A DNA stretch of 64,000 nucleotides from Calcarisporiella thermophila CBS 279.70 (Eukaryota; Calcarisporiellomycota), in assembly GCF_041956535.1 (NCBI RefSeq), contig NW_027192233.1, forward strand, positions 1-64,000, written 5' to 3'. A program made the translations under genes and the position numbers. Positions 47,333 to 58,853 of the stretch are shown here, in pieces (positions within the stretch are counted from its first letter, which is position 1; every line of letters starts with the position of its first letter). The notes under the pieces were generated by a model that worked only from the letters and a program-made list of their open reading frames with translations, was not told the origin of the DNA and searched no databases.

Positions 47333-49647
47333 CTATCACTCTCAACCGTAATTATTCCAAGCCCATCCTCGACCTCTGAATAAATATAATTTTACATATA
47401 TATTAATAGTGTAGGGTGGAGGTTGCAATAGCTATATAAGCTGTAAGTGACAAATCTCTAAACGATTTTGACGCCAAATGATAAAAGAGTACAACTGATG
47501 TTTCTTGCTCGCCGCCGAGGAAAATAAACTGAACCATCGAGGTGAAAAGATCGAAAGGAAGAAGAACTAGTAAACTATTGCAACTATCATTTCACCCGAT
47601 ATCAAAGCGATTTGCAAATTTGCAAATGATTTCCTATCGATTTTCAATTGCATGGGCTTGTGAACATATAATAGCTATTCATACTTTGACGGATTTTCGT
47701 CAGTATTCTATCAACTCCTTTAGAGATAGGCAATTTTTTCAGTTAAACAGTCCCTAATAGTTGGATATTTCACTTGTACTCAAACCACAAAGTAAATTAA
47801 AACCTCTTCATTGATCTCGATTTATCGTCATTGGCGCCATCCTCGAGCTCTTCACTTGCCTTGTGCGTGCCTCACAGACCATTTCTGTAGACATCCATTC
47901 TCATATCTCATCAGAAACTGATGAGTGGATTGATTACACAATGCGTTGGCCAATCTTGGGCATAAGGCGAAGAGATAAGATGATAGGCGGTATAATATGA
48001 TTTTTTCATCATGTAAAGTCTTTTTCACTACCTTAAGGAAAATAAAAAAAATAGTGACCTCACCCATCAGTGCGATTAGAGTTAACTTTATTTATCAAGA
48101 AGAAAAAAAAGAAATTCTCTTTGGCAACCAAGCTGGGTCTTGCTCAAAATTTCCTGTAAGAAACCCATCAGGATGATTACAACACCTGAAATGACGAGGT
48201 CTAGAAACAGGTTTATTGTGCTCCAGTTGTGGATAAGGCAGTGACCATGCGCGTGTACATATCGTGTGCTAGGTGCATATGGAAGTCAGAGGCGGCTAGT
48301 TTCACGGTCCAAAATGTAGACCAGCCTGCCAAATGGCTCAATGAACATGGATACTATTTTTAAAGGTTTCAGTTTTGCAATGTGGTGCATGGGGGATGCA
48401 AATATAAGCTCATTATGCACAAAGTGATTCAAACGGCAAAATTTGGACCTGTTCTCTTGCCTCGTATTTGAAAACAAATGCCATGGCATGTTTCGAGTGC
48501 AAACCATAAAGTTTTTCAGCCCATGTTTGGATATCGACAAGTGATGCTTTGCTTGTACAATCAAGCGCAGACAGTGCCTCTGCTCGTTTCTAAAACAACC
48601 ATAAGGAGGCGAGGGAGGAGAAAGAGATGACAAATTGGCGCCATACTAGCCCAGCGGAGCTCGTCGTTGTCTCATCTTTTCGTTATCTTTCCCAAGCGAT
48701 TTTGCAATGGCCCTTTCGCAACAAGCCGATTCTGTGGTGCAATGAGTCTCTGCGCCACTGAGCCGCTTCAAGGATATTGCGGGCTGTCCTTGGGAAATGG
48801 CATTATTTTTGGGGACTGGAACCACCACTAAGATCCGCTCATGCTAATAGGGCCACTCGGCCAATCAGGGGCTTCGAGGCCCGAACAAGCTTGGTCTGAG
48901 CCTGGGGGATTGATTGCACAGTCCCAACACCTACTCTTGTCTCCAAAGGGATAAGAGGACGGGGTCCGGACCAAATAGAAACAACCGAGCGAGAGGTCAC
49001 GCGACTTTCGACGAATATTTCGCAAGTGTCAAAAAATCTCAACCCCTATTATTATTCGACGCTTTTGCACTCGCAAGCTTCTTCTTTCTCGTTCGTCATT
49101 TTCTCGCACTTCGGCATATTGTTAGAAAACACTCGCCATCTCGCTGCAATCGCTCTCCCCTCTATTTCAAGCTGTTAATTAATCTCCACATTTCCTCTCG
49201 TCGCCCATCACCTTCTTTTTTTTTTCGCCCCCTCCTCCTCTTGCCCTTGGCTAATTGCGCCTTTTAGTCATGTCCTTCTAAAGAAGATCGAATCTTCTTT
49301 GGATCATTCTCCATTTCCTCAATGTGCTTCCCGCATTCCACTTATCATCACTTTTAATTCTGACCATAAGCCGTTAACCATCTATTCTCTTATACAATCT
49401 CTTTTTCCCCCTTTGATTCTGTATTATAACCTAGTTTAATAGTTTGTCTATTGCCTTTCTACGGATCTTGATCCCCCCTTTCTCTCTCTTTATCTATAAG
49501 CTCTTGCTAGGAGTTGCAAGTGTTGGGAGGGCGAACGCGCTAGTGCGGTGCGAGTAGTGGTTTTATAATCTTGTATCCTATAGTTATATTTTGTGTCGTA
49601 TTCAACCTATCCTGTATTTCTACCGCTTCCCACCGTTCTTGGCCACC
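47333..49647. other. Long intergenic with kinase 5' region
   Basis: 2.3 kb without a convincing gene. From about 49060 the sequence becomes pyrimidine-rich on the plus strand (repeated TCTTT, CCTCC), as in long 5' leaders and promoters of regulated fungal kinase genes. Short frames at 48286-48633 and 48646-49042 show no recognised motif. Confidence 0.4.
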
Positions 49648-50883
49648 ATGTCTGTCACCGACGATTACGCTATCTCAAAACTTGGTCGCACCATCGATAA
49701 CACCTACGAGCTCGTCGACATCATCGGTCGCGGCTCCTATGGTTGCCTTTACCTCGCACGCACCATCCTCGACCAGTCTCACTACTTTGCTGTGAAGCAT
49801 CTCTCCAAGCAAGGCCTCAATCCTGTCGAGCTCTCTTTGCAGCGGGAAGAGTTCTCTCTGCATTCTCGATTGCCCGCCCATCCGAACATTGTGAAACTGG
49901 TGCGTGTTGTGGAAACCGATGAAGATGTCTGGATGGTGCTTGAACTGTGTGCCGGCGGTGATGTCTTTGACCTGATTGAGCGGGGCTGGTTGGGTGACTC
50001 GGAGGGTGTAAGATCTTGCTTCGTGCAGATCCTTCGGGCGGTGGAGCACTGCCACCTCCACGGGGTCTATCACCGGGACATCAAGCCAGAGAATATCCTT
50101 GTTGCCGAGGATGGCACGCTCAAGCTCGCCGACTTTGGCCTTGCGACCAGCGAGATCTTTATCGAGGGCGAGTATGGTGTGGGAACGTTGGCTTATTTGG
50201 CCCCTGAGCAGCATCCGGACGTGAGCGAGGCCGGAACCGTGTACGACACGGCGAAAGGAGACGTGTGGGCCCTGGGAGTATTACTGGTGGCGATGATGAC
50301 TGGGCGAAACCCGTGGCGCGAGGCCAATGCCGCCAAGGACAAGGTGTTCGCCGACTACGTGCGGAATCCGGTTGCCGTGCTCGGCCAGATGTTCCCGCAA
50401 ATATCGGCCGAGGCCCTCGCGATCCTGCTCGGGCTCCTGGCGATCGATCCCTCGAAGCGCCCCACCATCACCGAAGCGAGCAGGCAAATTCTCGCTGCGA
50501 AGATTCTGATTGTTGAGCAGAACGAGGTGGAGAAGGAGGAGGAAGTGAAGGAAGTGGCGGCCAGTAAGGAGGAGCAAGCGAAGAGGAAGCTGGCTGAGGA
50601 GCAGGCGGATGAGGAGGAAGCTAGCGAGAAGGAAGACGAGGGGTATGGCTCATATTCGCCTCCACGAATGGTCAAGTCGGTAGGCTTGTCCTCCAGCTGG
50701 TCCGACCTTGCGGACGAGGAGGGCGAAATGGATTTCTCTATGCCAGCGTTTAACGCGCTGCCTATTTCCACCTTCAATTCGTCTCCGGAAGTGCCTTTAG
50801 TACAGGAAACATCCTTTAGTATAAAAGAAAAGGGAGCTCTGGTGGAGCCCGAAGACGACGGCGTGTTCGTCTTTGAAATGTAG
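49648..50883 (+). CDS. Serine/threonine protein kinase, Ran1/Sks1-like
   Basis: A single exon starts at the ATG at 49648, which has a strong context (gccaccATG); the frame continues 57 bp upstream to another ATG that would add a non-conserved stretch. The product has 411 residues. Kinase motifs run in order: GRGSYG (P loop), AVKHL (Lys), Glu helix, YHRDIKPEN (catalytic loop), DFGLA, TLAYLAPEQ and DVWALGVLL. The sequence VKHLSKQGL followed by SLQREEFSLHSRLPAHPNIVKL and LELCAGGDVFDLIERG is like the fungal Ran1/Pat1, Sks1 and Ksp1 group. These kinases link nutrients to mating, meiosis or filamentation. A Glu/Lys-rich coiled segment (about 288-335) and a Ser-rich tail follow the domain. The coding region is much richer in G+C than its flanks. 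Confidence 0.88.
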   Translation: MSVTDDYAISKLGRTIDNTYELVDIIGRGSYGCLYLARTILDQSHYFAVKHLSKQGLNPVELSLQREEFSLHSRLPAHPNIVKLVRVVETDEDVWMVLELCAGGDVFDLIERGWLGDSEGVRSCFVQILRAVEHCHLHGVYHRDIKPENILVAEDGTLKLADFGLATSEIFIEGEYGVGTLAYLAPEQHPDVSEAGTVYDTAKGDVWALGVLLVAMMTGRNPWREANAAKDKVFADYVRNPVAVLGQMFPQISAEALAILLGLLAIDPSKRPTITEASRQILAAKILIVEQNEVEKEEEVKEVAASKEEQAKRKLAEEQADEEEASEKEDEGYGSYSPPRMVKSVGLSSSWSDLADEEGEMDFSMPAFNALPISTFNSSPEVPLVQETSFSIKEKGALVEPEDDGVFVFEM

Positions 50884-51106
50884 ATTTTAAATCATCATTT
50901 AGTGTTTCAATAAAGTAATTCACCTTCGGCTAATGACAGCTAACCTATCGAGGACGAAGCCAAAAACCCATTGCATGTCGCATGCTCATAACTGAAACAG
51001 AAAAAGAAAGGCATTTATTTACATAAAATGAGAACAGTGACAGTATCCAATAAATAGAGTTCGACGGCACAGATCCCCCCTCCCCCCAAGGGATCCACAT
51101 TTTGAT

Positions 51107-52375
51107 CTATCCACGGTCCGACAAGGACCGGTAGAAGAGGTTGTGCGCGTTCTCCAGATCAAACATCAGCTGTCGGACATCGTCCTCTCCAAGCGTGTCG
51201 CTCGCCTTCATCTGGTTGAGGGTGATAAGCCAGTTACGCAACTTCTCCTTGGAGTCCTCGAATTCAGGCGGTAGAGACACGTAGTGTAAGCTCTGCATCA
51301 GGTCGCTGAGCTGTGGATGCAGCTGATCCACTGCCGTGAAGTTGAGCTTGAGGGCATCCATCAGGGTAATGAAATGCTAAGAAAATACAAGGGCTTGGTT
51401 AATAGTGAAGGGATGAGAGGAGGCCAAGCAAAGCTCATAGAGCAAGGGGGTCTTGGGTTATATATATTTATATATATATCCTCGATAAGAAGGAAAAAAT
51501 AGAGGGCAGGAAGTCATTACCTGCACCGTCTCTGCAACGTATTTGGCTGACCGACTAGGATCTCTACCCGACTCTGCTGCATGCTCGATCGTCGCTGGCA
51601 CTCCGATTTTCAGTAACCTATTAGCTGCCGCTGGGCATTCCAGCTGCCATGAGATTCATCGATTAGACTTCGCAATGTTCCCATCTGTATAACCATGATT
51701 TACAAGCAATAGGCTTGCATCTAGGTAAGGTCACCTACCTTATATTCTCGCATGAATTGTTCCACATCGGGTACTGCATCTCGCACCAGATTCAGGGCGG
51801 TTTTGAATTGAGCAATGAGTCTGGCACATGCGGGAGTATAGCTTGAAAGAATAGAGAAATAAACCCATTCAATGAACCAAAGGATTGTGATATAGTAAAA
51901 GTGAAGTCGATGGCTTACTCTTGAGGAGTGATGCTGTCTCGAATATAGGCTTTTTCAAGGTGTTCGACGGTGACAATGATTGCGTAAAGATCAGCCATGG
52001 TCTCATACTTCTCACGTCCTTTGCTGTTTGTATATAATTTGATTTCCTAAAAAAGGCAGTAAGGAAGGATGAGAAAGGAATACAGAGAGAAGAAACGGAG
52101 AGGGATGGAGGAAGCTGCTAGAGATACATCTGCAAAATTTGTCACGCACCTCATCTAAATTCCTGTCTTTCAATTAGAAGAAAATAAATTAGAAGACAAC
52201 TATCATTTTCACACCAATCAAACTTACTGCGATCGGTAGAGGCTGATGCAGTAGAGGGTCTAGATGCAGAATCGTTGAAGTGGAAATTGGTGGGAGTATT
52301 GTAACTTGGTGGTTGCTGCATCTTGAGTGATTGGTATATAGAGAACTTGCCCTGACTAAAGTTGCTTTTCCCCAT
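51107..52375 (-). CDS. VPS28: ESCRT-I subunit VPS28
   Basis: Six exons on the minus strand (52375-52228, 52166-52150, 52046-51919, 51841-51739, 51643-51521, 51376-51107) close in phase to 262 residues. The N-terminal region carries NRNLDEEIKLYTNSKGREKY and ADLYAIIVTVEHLEKAYIRD. The C-terminal domain has DALKLNFTAVDQLHPQL, LPPEFEDSKEKLRNW, KASDTLGEDDVRQLMFDLE and NLFYRSL. VPS28 joins VPS23 and VPS37 in ESCRT-I and its C-terminal domain binds ESCRT-II in multivesicular-body sorting. Exon 2 is a 17-nt micro-exon (NRNLDE) required by frame and homology. The first exon is Pro/Ser/Asn-rich; a second ATG 54 bases downstream (52321) could also be used. Confidence 0.94.
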
Positions 52376-53853
52376 ATAGGCAGGTCGACTGCGCCTTAAA
52401 GCCGATTTGAAATCTTAAAGAAAATACCAACGCGAAGTCGAAACCACACTAGATTACCCTATATGATAGTGATAAATCAGGATTTTACTGAGAGCCTCTC
52501 TGATTTACCAAGCCGCCCATTTGTCAACTATAGCCATTATAAAAGCACTCTTAATACATCTATTGGTTGCGAAAGCGGGTTGGGGTCACTAGGGCTGAGT
52601 CTCGACGTGTCGAGCAGCCCACTAGTGATTTTTAATCCATTGTGTGGCATGTTTGATCTCTCGGCGGCAGATATTCGAGCAATCGCAGCCGAGTAGACCT
52701 AACCTCAAGGCCGCACACCTGGTGTCACTGCCTATGAAGGGCCTAGAATGGCCAATGTGCCCTGCCATTGCGCATGGCTCATGGCTATAGATCTCTCGAC
52801 CTAGATCTCAGAGGTTGATTGCGAGACAGAGGCTTTCGGGTAGCACACCATCGTAGCTTCACTAATGTAAATAGTAGCGGCAGGCGACTACCGCCGGTTT
52901 GACGGGGGATGATCTGTGGCTTTCTGAAAGTTTAAACTAGAAACTCCGATATCGAAATTCACAACGAACTTTGAGAGAGCCTTCAGTTCCTTGAAAGCTC
53001 TCCATGGACGTTAGAGCTAGAACCATGGCGATGACCCACAGCGGGACAGTCTGGTGGATGGGAGAGATCCGTATTGGTATGCAAGTTCAGATCGTTCCGC
53101 AATCTCGGCTGGCAATGGACCATCCTAAACCCAGGTAAAACGCCGGTTCTGGTCTGATTCGAGGTGGAGATATTGGGTGTCACCACCTTTCCCCGAAGGC
53201 CTTCCTGAAATCAAGGCAATAGCGAGCCAGAGCCGCTCATGACGGGAGGGGCGGCGGCGGGCGGATGCGAAGCCATCCAAAGCCCAGAGCGAAACCGCCC
53301 GGGCCTGGCAATGGAACGAACAAAGGGAATTTTTGCGAATTTTGCGGAGCTGCGATCACAGACGGAAGAAGTAATTGCATTGCTTTAATAACAAGCTTGG
53401 AAATTCCAGCTTCGGCCAATTGGAGGCCAACTTCTAAATTAAACGTAAAAAAAACAATCATTATTTCCTTCTTCACACATCTTCGCGCCTCCCCCTTCTT
53501 TCCCTCCCTCCGGATCGAATCCAGCAAAATATCTCACTGTCTCAACAACGAGTCCTACTCGCTCTTTTTATTTGGTCTCCTCATTAACGTTGCATGCGCA
53601 TCGCTCTTTCCTCTCTCTCCGGCCATTGCCTCTCCACGCTCTCTCCCTTCACCACCCACATACGCGCTAATTTTGTATCGATTGTTCCCCCGAGGATCAT
53701 CAAGGTACGTTGAAATCTTCCGAACCTCATCTCTCCCATCCATCGACGCTTAATCTGCGTCTCCTCACCTATTCAACAGGCGTCGCTACCAGTCTACGCT
53801 TCTTCTCTCCGGATATCCATGAAGTGCCCACGATACCAATAGGATATACCAGT
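52376..53853. other. Intergenic, moderate GC; upstream of the mucin-like gene
   Basis: I find no gene I can name. A 162-codon frame (53265-53753) and a small basic frame (52983-53186, minus) have no family features. A GTACGT donor at 53705 with an acceptor at 53780 probably mark a leader intron of the mucin-like gene, whose true start may lie here. Confidence 0.35.
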
Positions 53854-54574
53854 ATGTTACGTCCCGTTCTCTTACCAGCAGTGCACGCAGAGATGCGCCG
53901 TGCCATCGACATCAATCTCAACCCGGTGGATAACAATAAACCGCCGCCATCTCCGGACCAGAATCAGAATAATGGCAACCCCAATAACAACAATGGGAAT
54001 AATGCGAAAGATCCTAACGAGGCTCCCACCGTACAGCCGAATAAGCCTCCCGCATCTACGCAGCCGCCAGTCTCCGAACCACCCCCCATCACCTCTACTA
54101 TCACTCTGACCCCCAGTCGCACACCACCTCCCGCCACTTCCCGACCCGCCACCACCACCTCGGCTAAACCCGTGGTAACGAGTGGAACCATCACATCCTA
54201 TGTCACAGTACCGCCACCCAGCGAAGCTCTGCCTGGCCCTACTGCGGCAGCGCAGCAGGTGCAGCCGAAAGATGACGGCAGCGGCGGTCAGCTCGTCACG
54301 GCAGGAATAGCAATTGGATGTGTGGTCGTAGCGGCTGCCATTGGGATCTGGATTTTCAGAAAATGGAAACTCTCGGTAGATATTAACGGAGCGCATTGGA
54401 TTGGGCATCTTTGAGCTAGAAATGGTGTATTGACTCTTTCCTCCCTCTTCTTTTTTTTTTTTCTATTAGCCGTCGCGCGATTTCAAGGAGAAGATACAAG
54501 GGGGAGGGAACCCTTTCCGACAACGAACACACGAATCAGATACAGTGTTCCTACGTGAGCTGCAGGAACCATAG
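53854..54574 (+). CDS. Mucin-like, Pro/Thr-rich single-pass membrane protein (N terminus unresolved)
   Basis: The supported part consists of exon 53854-54375 and a final exon 54470-54574. After MRRAIDINLNPVD comes a low-complexity extracellular region rich in Pro, Thr, Ser, Asn and Gln (O-glycosylation type). A Gly-rich juxtamembrane stretch (DDGSGGQL) follows, then a transmembrane helix (AGIAIGCVVVAAAIGIWIF), a basic stop-transfer RKWKLS, and a cytosolic tail PSRDFKEKIQGGG ending DTVFLRELQEP. This layout is that of fungal cell-wall stress sensors or mucin-like surface proteins. A signal peptide must lie upstream, but no exon with matching phase was found; the first Met given is provisional. 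The fragment VLLPAVHA just before the mature region looks like the end of a signal peptide. Confidence 0.7.
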
Positions 54575-56725
54575 TATTTATTTCTTACCATCCTCCACCC
54601 CATCCCTTCTCTCGCTTCCCCCGCCTCTTCCTCCACCACCCCCGTCGCTGCCGCCTTCGCCGCCACCTTTTTCTTTGCTTCTATTTGTGAGATTTTTCAT
54701 AAACCTACTATCATACAGATATCTTTTTAAGTCCTTTTTATTATGATTTTTAACTTCTTGCTATATTCTTGCTATTGTTATTATTGGTTTCTTTTCTTAT
54801 CAACCCTTTTCTCTACCTTGTCCTACCTCTAGTCTTTTTTCACTCTTTTTTGCTTGTTTCAAAGGCTCTCAATCTTAAACACTTTCCAAATGGATATCAA
54901 ATACTGTGTGAATGAATGAGATTTCTGGCCAAGGTGGGATGAATTCAGCGAGCCATGGTTTCCTCTTAGCTATTGTAATAGTGAATGGGAGTTATTTTGA
55001 CGTGTATTGCAATATACTGTTTTTTTTTATACATGCAATGGGATGGATAAAGATGATCTCGAAAGGTGTAATTCACCTTGTTTATTATTCCATAGTGTAG
55101 ATGGCATCGAGCCCAAGTGGGATTACCCTAGGACCCTCCTTAATTCCCCCTGTTGGCAGCCCAATTCGACCTGAATTTCATATGATCCGATTTAGGAAGC
55201 TATTAAAACTGCGAAAGGACTATTGGGATTTTTCAAGGAATTACGATAGACCTCAAGGAATTCAAGCCCGATGCTCTCATCTCACGTCCAAGCCATGATC
55301 CCCTCTTGCAGAGCAACGGCACAGAAAGACGCGTCACATTGGATCCACCTCCCGTAGGATGCTGCCTACGGGTAGCCATTATAGAACAGGCCATGGGAAA
55401 TTATTCGATTCAGAAGCAACATCGTCGCCTTCGCTCAATCCTCCCCTTTCCTTACCGTAAGTGCACCATTCGCTTCCCCCAGAGCTACCTGGATTCCATC
55501 CACTCTTGTCCATCTCTTTTTATTAGGATAGTTGTAATATGTTGGTGACTCTGCAAATATCAGTCAAAGCGTGGGAGACAATTCTTGAATATGTATCAGC
55601 GGAATTAAGGAACCCTGCGTTTGTTGGAGAGTTGTCACTCCGCGTATTAACAGATATGCGTAGGTTGCGTTATTTCAACTGCAGTTTGAATTATGTGGGC
55701 AATTCCATCCTCTCGCCTAAGGCGCAATAGGAGCAAAGTAAACTTCGTTGACACTATTGTCATTGAACTAAACTGGAGATGTAGTCACTCGGCCGACAGA
55801 TGAATGATACTCAAGGGCTAACTCGCTCCAAACAGCTCAATTATTTTGTAGATGAAAAGATCTTGCACTGCCAACAATTTTGCACAAACCCCTATTTTGA
55901 AAAGATGGATAGAATTCGAGCAAAAAAAAGCCAGTGTTTCCCCTACTCCCTCACATCTTGGTATAAATAAATGCGATTCTCTGAGTCATTCATTCGTAAG
56001 GAATGCAAACCCGTGTGTATACAATTCATCTCCGGATTTTCCCTTAACCTATATTCTCACACAACCGCTCCACTGAAGATTCTCAACCTGATGATGCTCT
56101 ACTATTGCCTTGACGGAATGTAAAATGTTGCATGTGCCCAGGTCTTGATTATTGTTTGCATTAAAGATAAGTCCCATTTGAGACTAGAGTCCTCGCTGTT
56201 TTTATTTTTTTAATTAATGGATTGCCATGCAATGGATCTCGACCGTCGGAGTGGGGGGTGCATTGCATATTAGAAGCATATTAATTGCAAATCGACAACT
56301 GGATAGAAAACTGGTATACCAGAGCAAGTCGCCTCAGAGGTGAAGAGGATGCTGAGACGTACAAGTTTGAATTTGAAAACATTCCCAAACCCTTAGTCTA
56401 GCCCAATAGCCCACATCTCCCTGCCCAAAGGAGATGTAAAACGTGCTAGGATTCATGACTCGATCATGAATACGCTGACTCTCAAATACTCGCTGACTCC
56501 CGAAATTGTAATCCTGTCTTACTCGAGGCAGCCGTGTGACTTTGAATTTTTTAACTCTTTTCATCTAATTTCTCGCAACTCGCTCTTCTTCTGAATCCGC
56601 TTCCTGAATTCATTCTAATTCCATTTGGCTCTCTATCATTAATCTTCACCCGCCACTCCACCAAGCTCCTTCCTCCCCCTCCCCTCCCTCACCCCTCCCC
56701 TGCATTTCACAGCCACTAATTATCC
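54575..56725. other. Intergenic
   Basis: 2.1 kb without a recognisable gene. The first 200 bp are pyrimidine-rich 3' flank of the mucin-like gene. A small perfect hairpin is listed separately; the last 150 bp are CT-rich promoter-like sequence. Confidence 0.4.
55351..55372. repeat. Small perfect hairpin, 8-bp GC-rich arms
   Basis: CCCGTAGG (55351-55358) and CCTACGGG (55365-55372) are exact inverted copies with a 6-base loop. Role unknown. Confidence 0.6.
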
Positions 56726-57571
56726 ATGGAGAGCGACAAGTCTACGTCAAGTGATCAAGCTTCCGATGCCAGCATTAGCGAGAAGCCACTTATTCGCATA
56801 TCGCCTCCACAGTTTGACTTTCTTCGTAAGTAATCTCCATTTGTCTCAGAAGCTTGCATGCCATCTAAATTGCCTTTCGCTATGAAATCATTTTCTAGCT
56901 TCGAGAAATGGTAATGGCTATGTGAGCCGGCTCTCTATTCGTAATATGCTCGGCAACTCAATTGGGTTTAAATTTAAGGTAATTTTGCCGCTTTTTTCAT
57001 TGAATCTAAGAAGGAATCCAACCATTGACCCCGCAATCTGTTTCCATCTCAGACAAACGCACCTACGCGCTACAGCGTAAAGCCTGTGCTGGCGACCTTG
57101 GGTCCTCACGAGTCCCTTGAGATTTATGTACGAAGTGATTCGGAGGTCAAACCCGGGGACAAATTTTTGATGCAGAGCATCTCCCTCACCGATGAGGAGG
57201 CGCGTCAACTAGACGCACGATTTTGGCGCGAGTTGGACCGGCGGAGAGTTATGGAAAACCTGATAGCATGCCGGGTCGCGCAGCCGCCAGTGGCGGCCAG
57301 ACCGGAGCAGGAGATGAAGAAAAACAGCAGAGGAGAGGTAAGTTGATGTGATTGGAATTCAAGCAAGCGTATGCACGGCTAAATGAGCATCCACCCTCCT
57401 CCTTCCTCTCATTAGAAACTCGACTCCGCACTTCATTGGATGTTCGCGGTGCGCTATACGAGAATTCAGCTGTTGATTATCTCTTTTCTGTGTATTCTAG
57501 TAGGGTTCATCCTCCCAATCGAACGATATATCCACGTCTTCTATGGCGGTGAAATGGAAGATCGGCTTTAG
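56726..57571 (+). CDS. VAP-like MSP-domain protein with C-terminal membrane anchor
   Basis: Four exons (56726-56825, 56899-56978, 57053-57337, 57416-57571) close in phase to 206 residues. A short acidic Ser-rich N terminus leads into a major sperm protein domain: ISPPQFDFLPS, SRLSIRNMLGNSIGFKFKTNAPTRY is split over two introns, then SVKPVLATLGPHESLEIYV and KPGDKFLMQSISL. The last exon adds a membrane helix, RIQLLIISFLCILVGFILP, followed by a short tail. This is the layout of ER tail-anchored VAP/Scs2 or MOSPD proteins, which bind FFAT motifs and make membrane contact sites. The domain is shorter at the end than canonical VAP and no coiled coil is obvious, so MOSPD-like is possible. GTAAGT at 57338 is preferred over reading on to a stop at 57344, since it yields the anchor. 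Confidence 0.85.
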
Positions 57572-58853
57572 CTGCTTCCTCAATTTATTTCTCAGTCGCT
57601 TCTATTCTTGTCTCATTGTTTTGTATAAACTTGTCTGTTCACTTGCCGTCCGATCCCAATTCATCCATTTTCTTAGTGTATTTCTTCACCAGTCTATCTT
57701 CATCCTCTCTACCACTTCTGTTTTTTTATCTTCCTCACAGTCTTCTTGCTCTCTAATTCCTTTATCCATTACTGACGTTTAGTTGCTGTTTTGTAACCTT
57801 TACATCATTCACGCATACAAACAAAGTAGTTTCGAATTAAGTAATTTCTCTTAATAGATTTCTCAAACACATAGGAAAGCCTAAGCATACAAAGTTATGG
57901 AGATTGAGTCGTAATTCGAGCGGAGACCCACTTTGGTTCTAGTTGAACGTAAGTCCAATAAATATGTGCCTTTCATTAGGTTGTAGGCCATCTTGGCTGA
58001 AGGGATATTGCAGAGTTCTGGAGATCATAGAGATTCATCGTGGCTTTGCGCACTTGTTGCCCATCCTTAATTTTCATTCAGTACTCGTGGCATCTTCTCT
58101 ATGCAATGTCGTTGAATCTGCACTTAAAAACATGAAAAAAAATGAAATATTTAATTAGATTCTTTTAATCTAATAGAAATGGAATTTAACAAACGAACCA
58201 TTGATGAACCAATTTTATTTCTGGACGCTAATTTGGAGAGGATATTTAATTACACAATCGAAGCAGGTAGGGGAAAAGATGCGACAGGTTACCGGTGCTC
58301 TCAATGACCACAGCAGCTCTCCAACTAGATGGGGTGGAAAATACGCGTTGTCTAATAGAGCAAGTGGCCTTATTCATGCTTGGCTGTAAAGGTTTAGCCA
58401 CGAAGGAGATGCTTTTTGAGAAATTCTGTAGGCAATAATCCAGGCTTGACATAATACCTGAAGCCTCCTCACTTTTGGATGGGGAAAAATGGTGGAATAG
58501 CCGGAGCCTACCATTCAACATTGTATTATCCTCTGGGAATTTGAAGGATGGATAGAATATTGAGTTAATTCATCTTTTGGAGAATTATGGGGAATTCTCG
58601 GAATGAAAATGTATAGTTTTTCGATCACGATGCAAGTGAACAGCCAAGCTTTCATTCGTTCAAGGTGCGCCTCACCCATTGTTTCCATTACTTCAAGTTC
58701 ACTGTCTCCAATAGACTCTATTGGAGACAGAGCGCGTGAAGCACAGTAGTATCAAAACTATGTCAAAACTGATCTCAAATAATACCGATTATATTCAAAT
58801 TAGATTACATCCATATATAATAAATATTTACTCTGTGCTAAACACACTTTCAA
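57572..58853. other. Convergent 3' spacer, no gene
   Basis: The first 200 bp are pyrimidine-rich 3' flank. Elsewhere only short open frames are seen. Near its end is a strong hairpin listed separately. Confidence 0.45.
58702..58730. repeat. Perfect 13-bp inverted repeat with 3-base loop
   Basis: CTGTCTCCAATAG (58702-58714) and CTATTGGAGACAG (58718-58730) pair perfectly. It lies about 125 bp beyond the RhoGAP stop codon, so on the minus strand it could form a stable hairpin in the 3' untranslated region or mark transcript end formation. Confidence 0.75.

Noticed and set aside
48286-49042. Minus-strand frames upstream of the kinase
   Set aside because: Short, conflicting in phase, no recognisable domains and in pyrimidine-rich leader-like DNA.
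53265-53753. 162-codon frame before the mucin-like gene as a separate gene
   Set aside because: No motif or family; a hydrophobic part (about residues 100-120) looked like a signal peptide but lacks a nearby start and its phase does not join the downstream exon.
57338-57346. End of the MSP-domain protein at the TGA near 57346
   Set aside because: GTAAGT at this point is a strong donor and the next exon supplies the expected C-terminal membrane anchor in frame.
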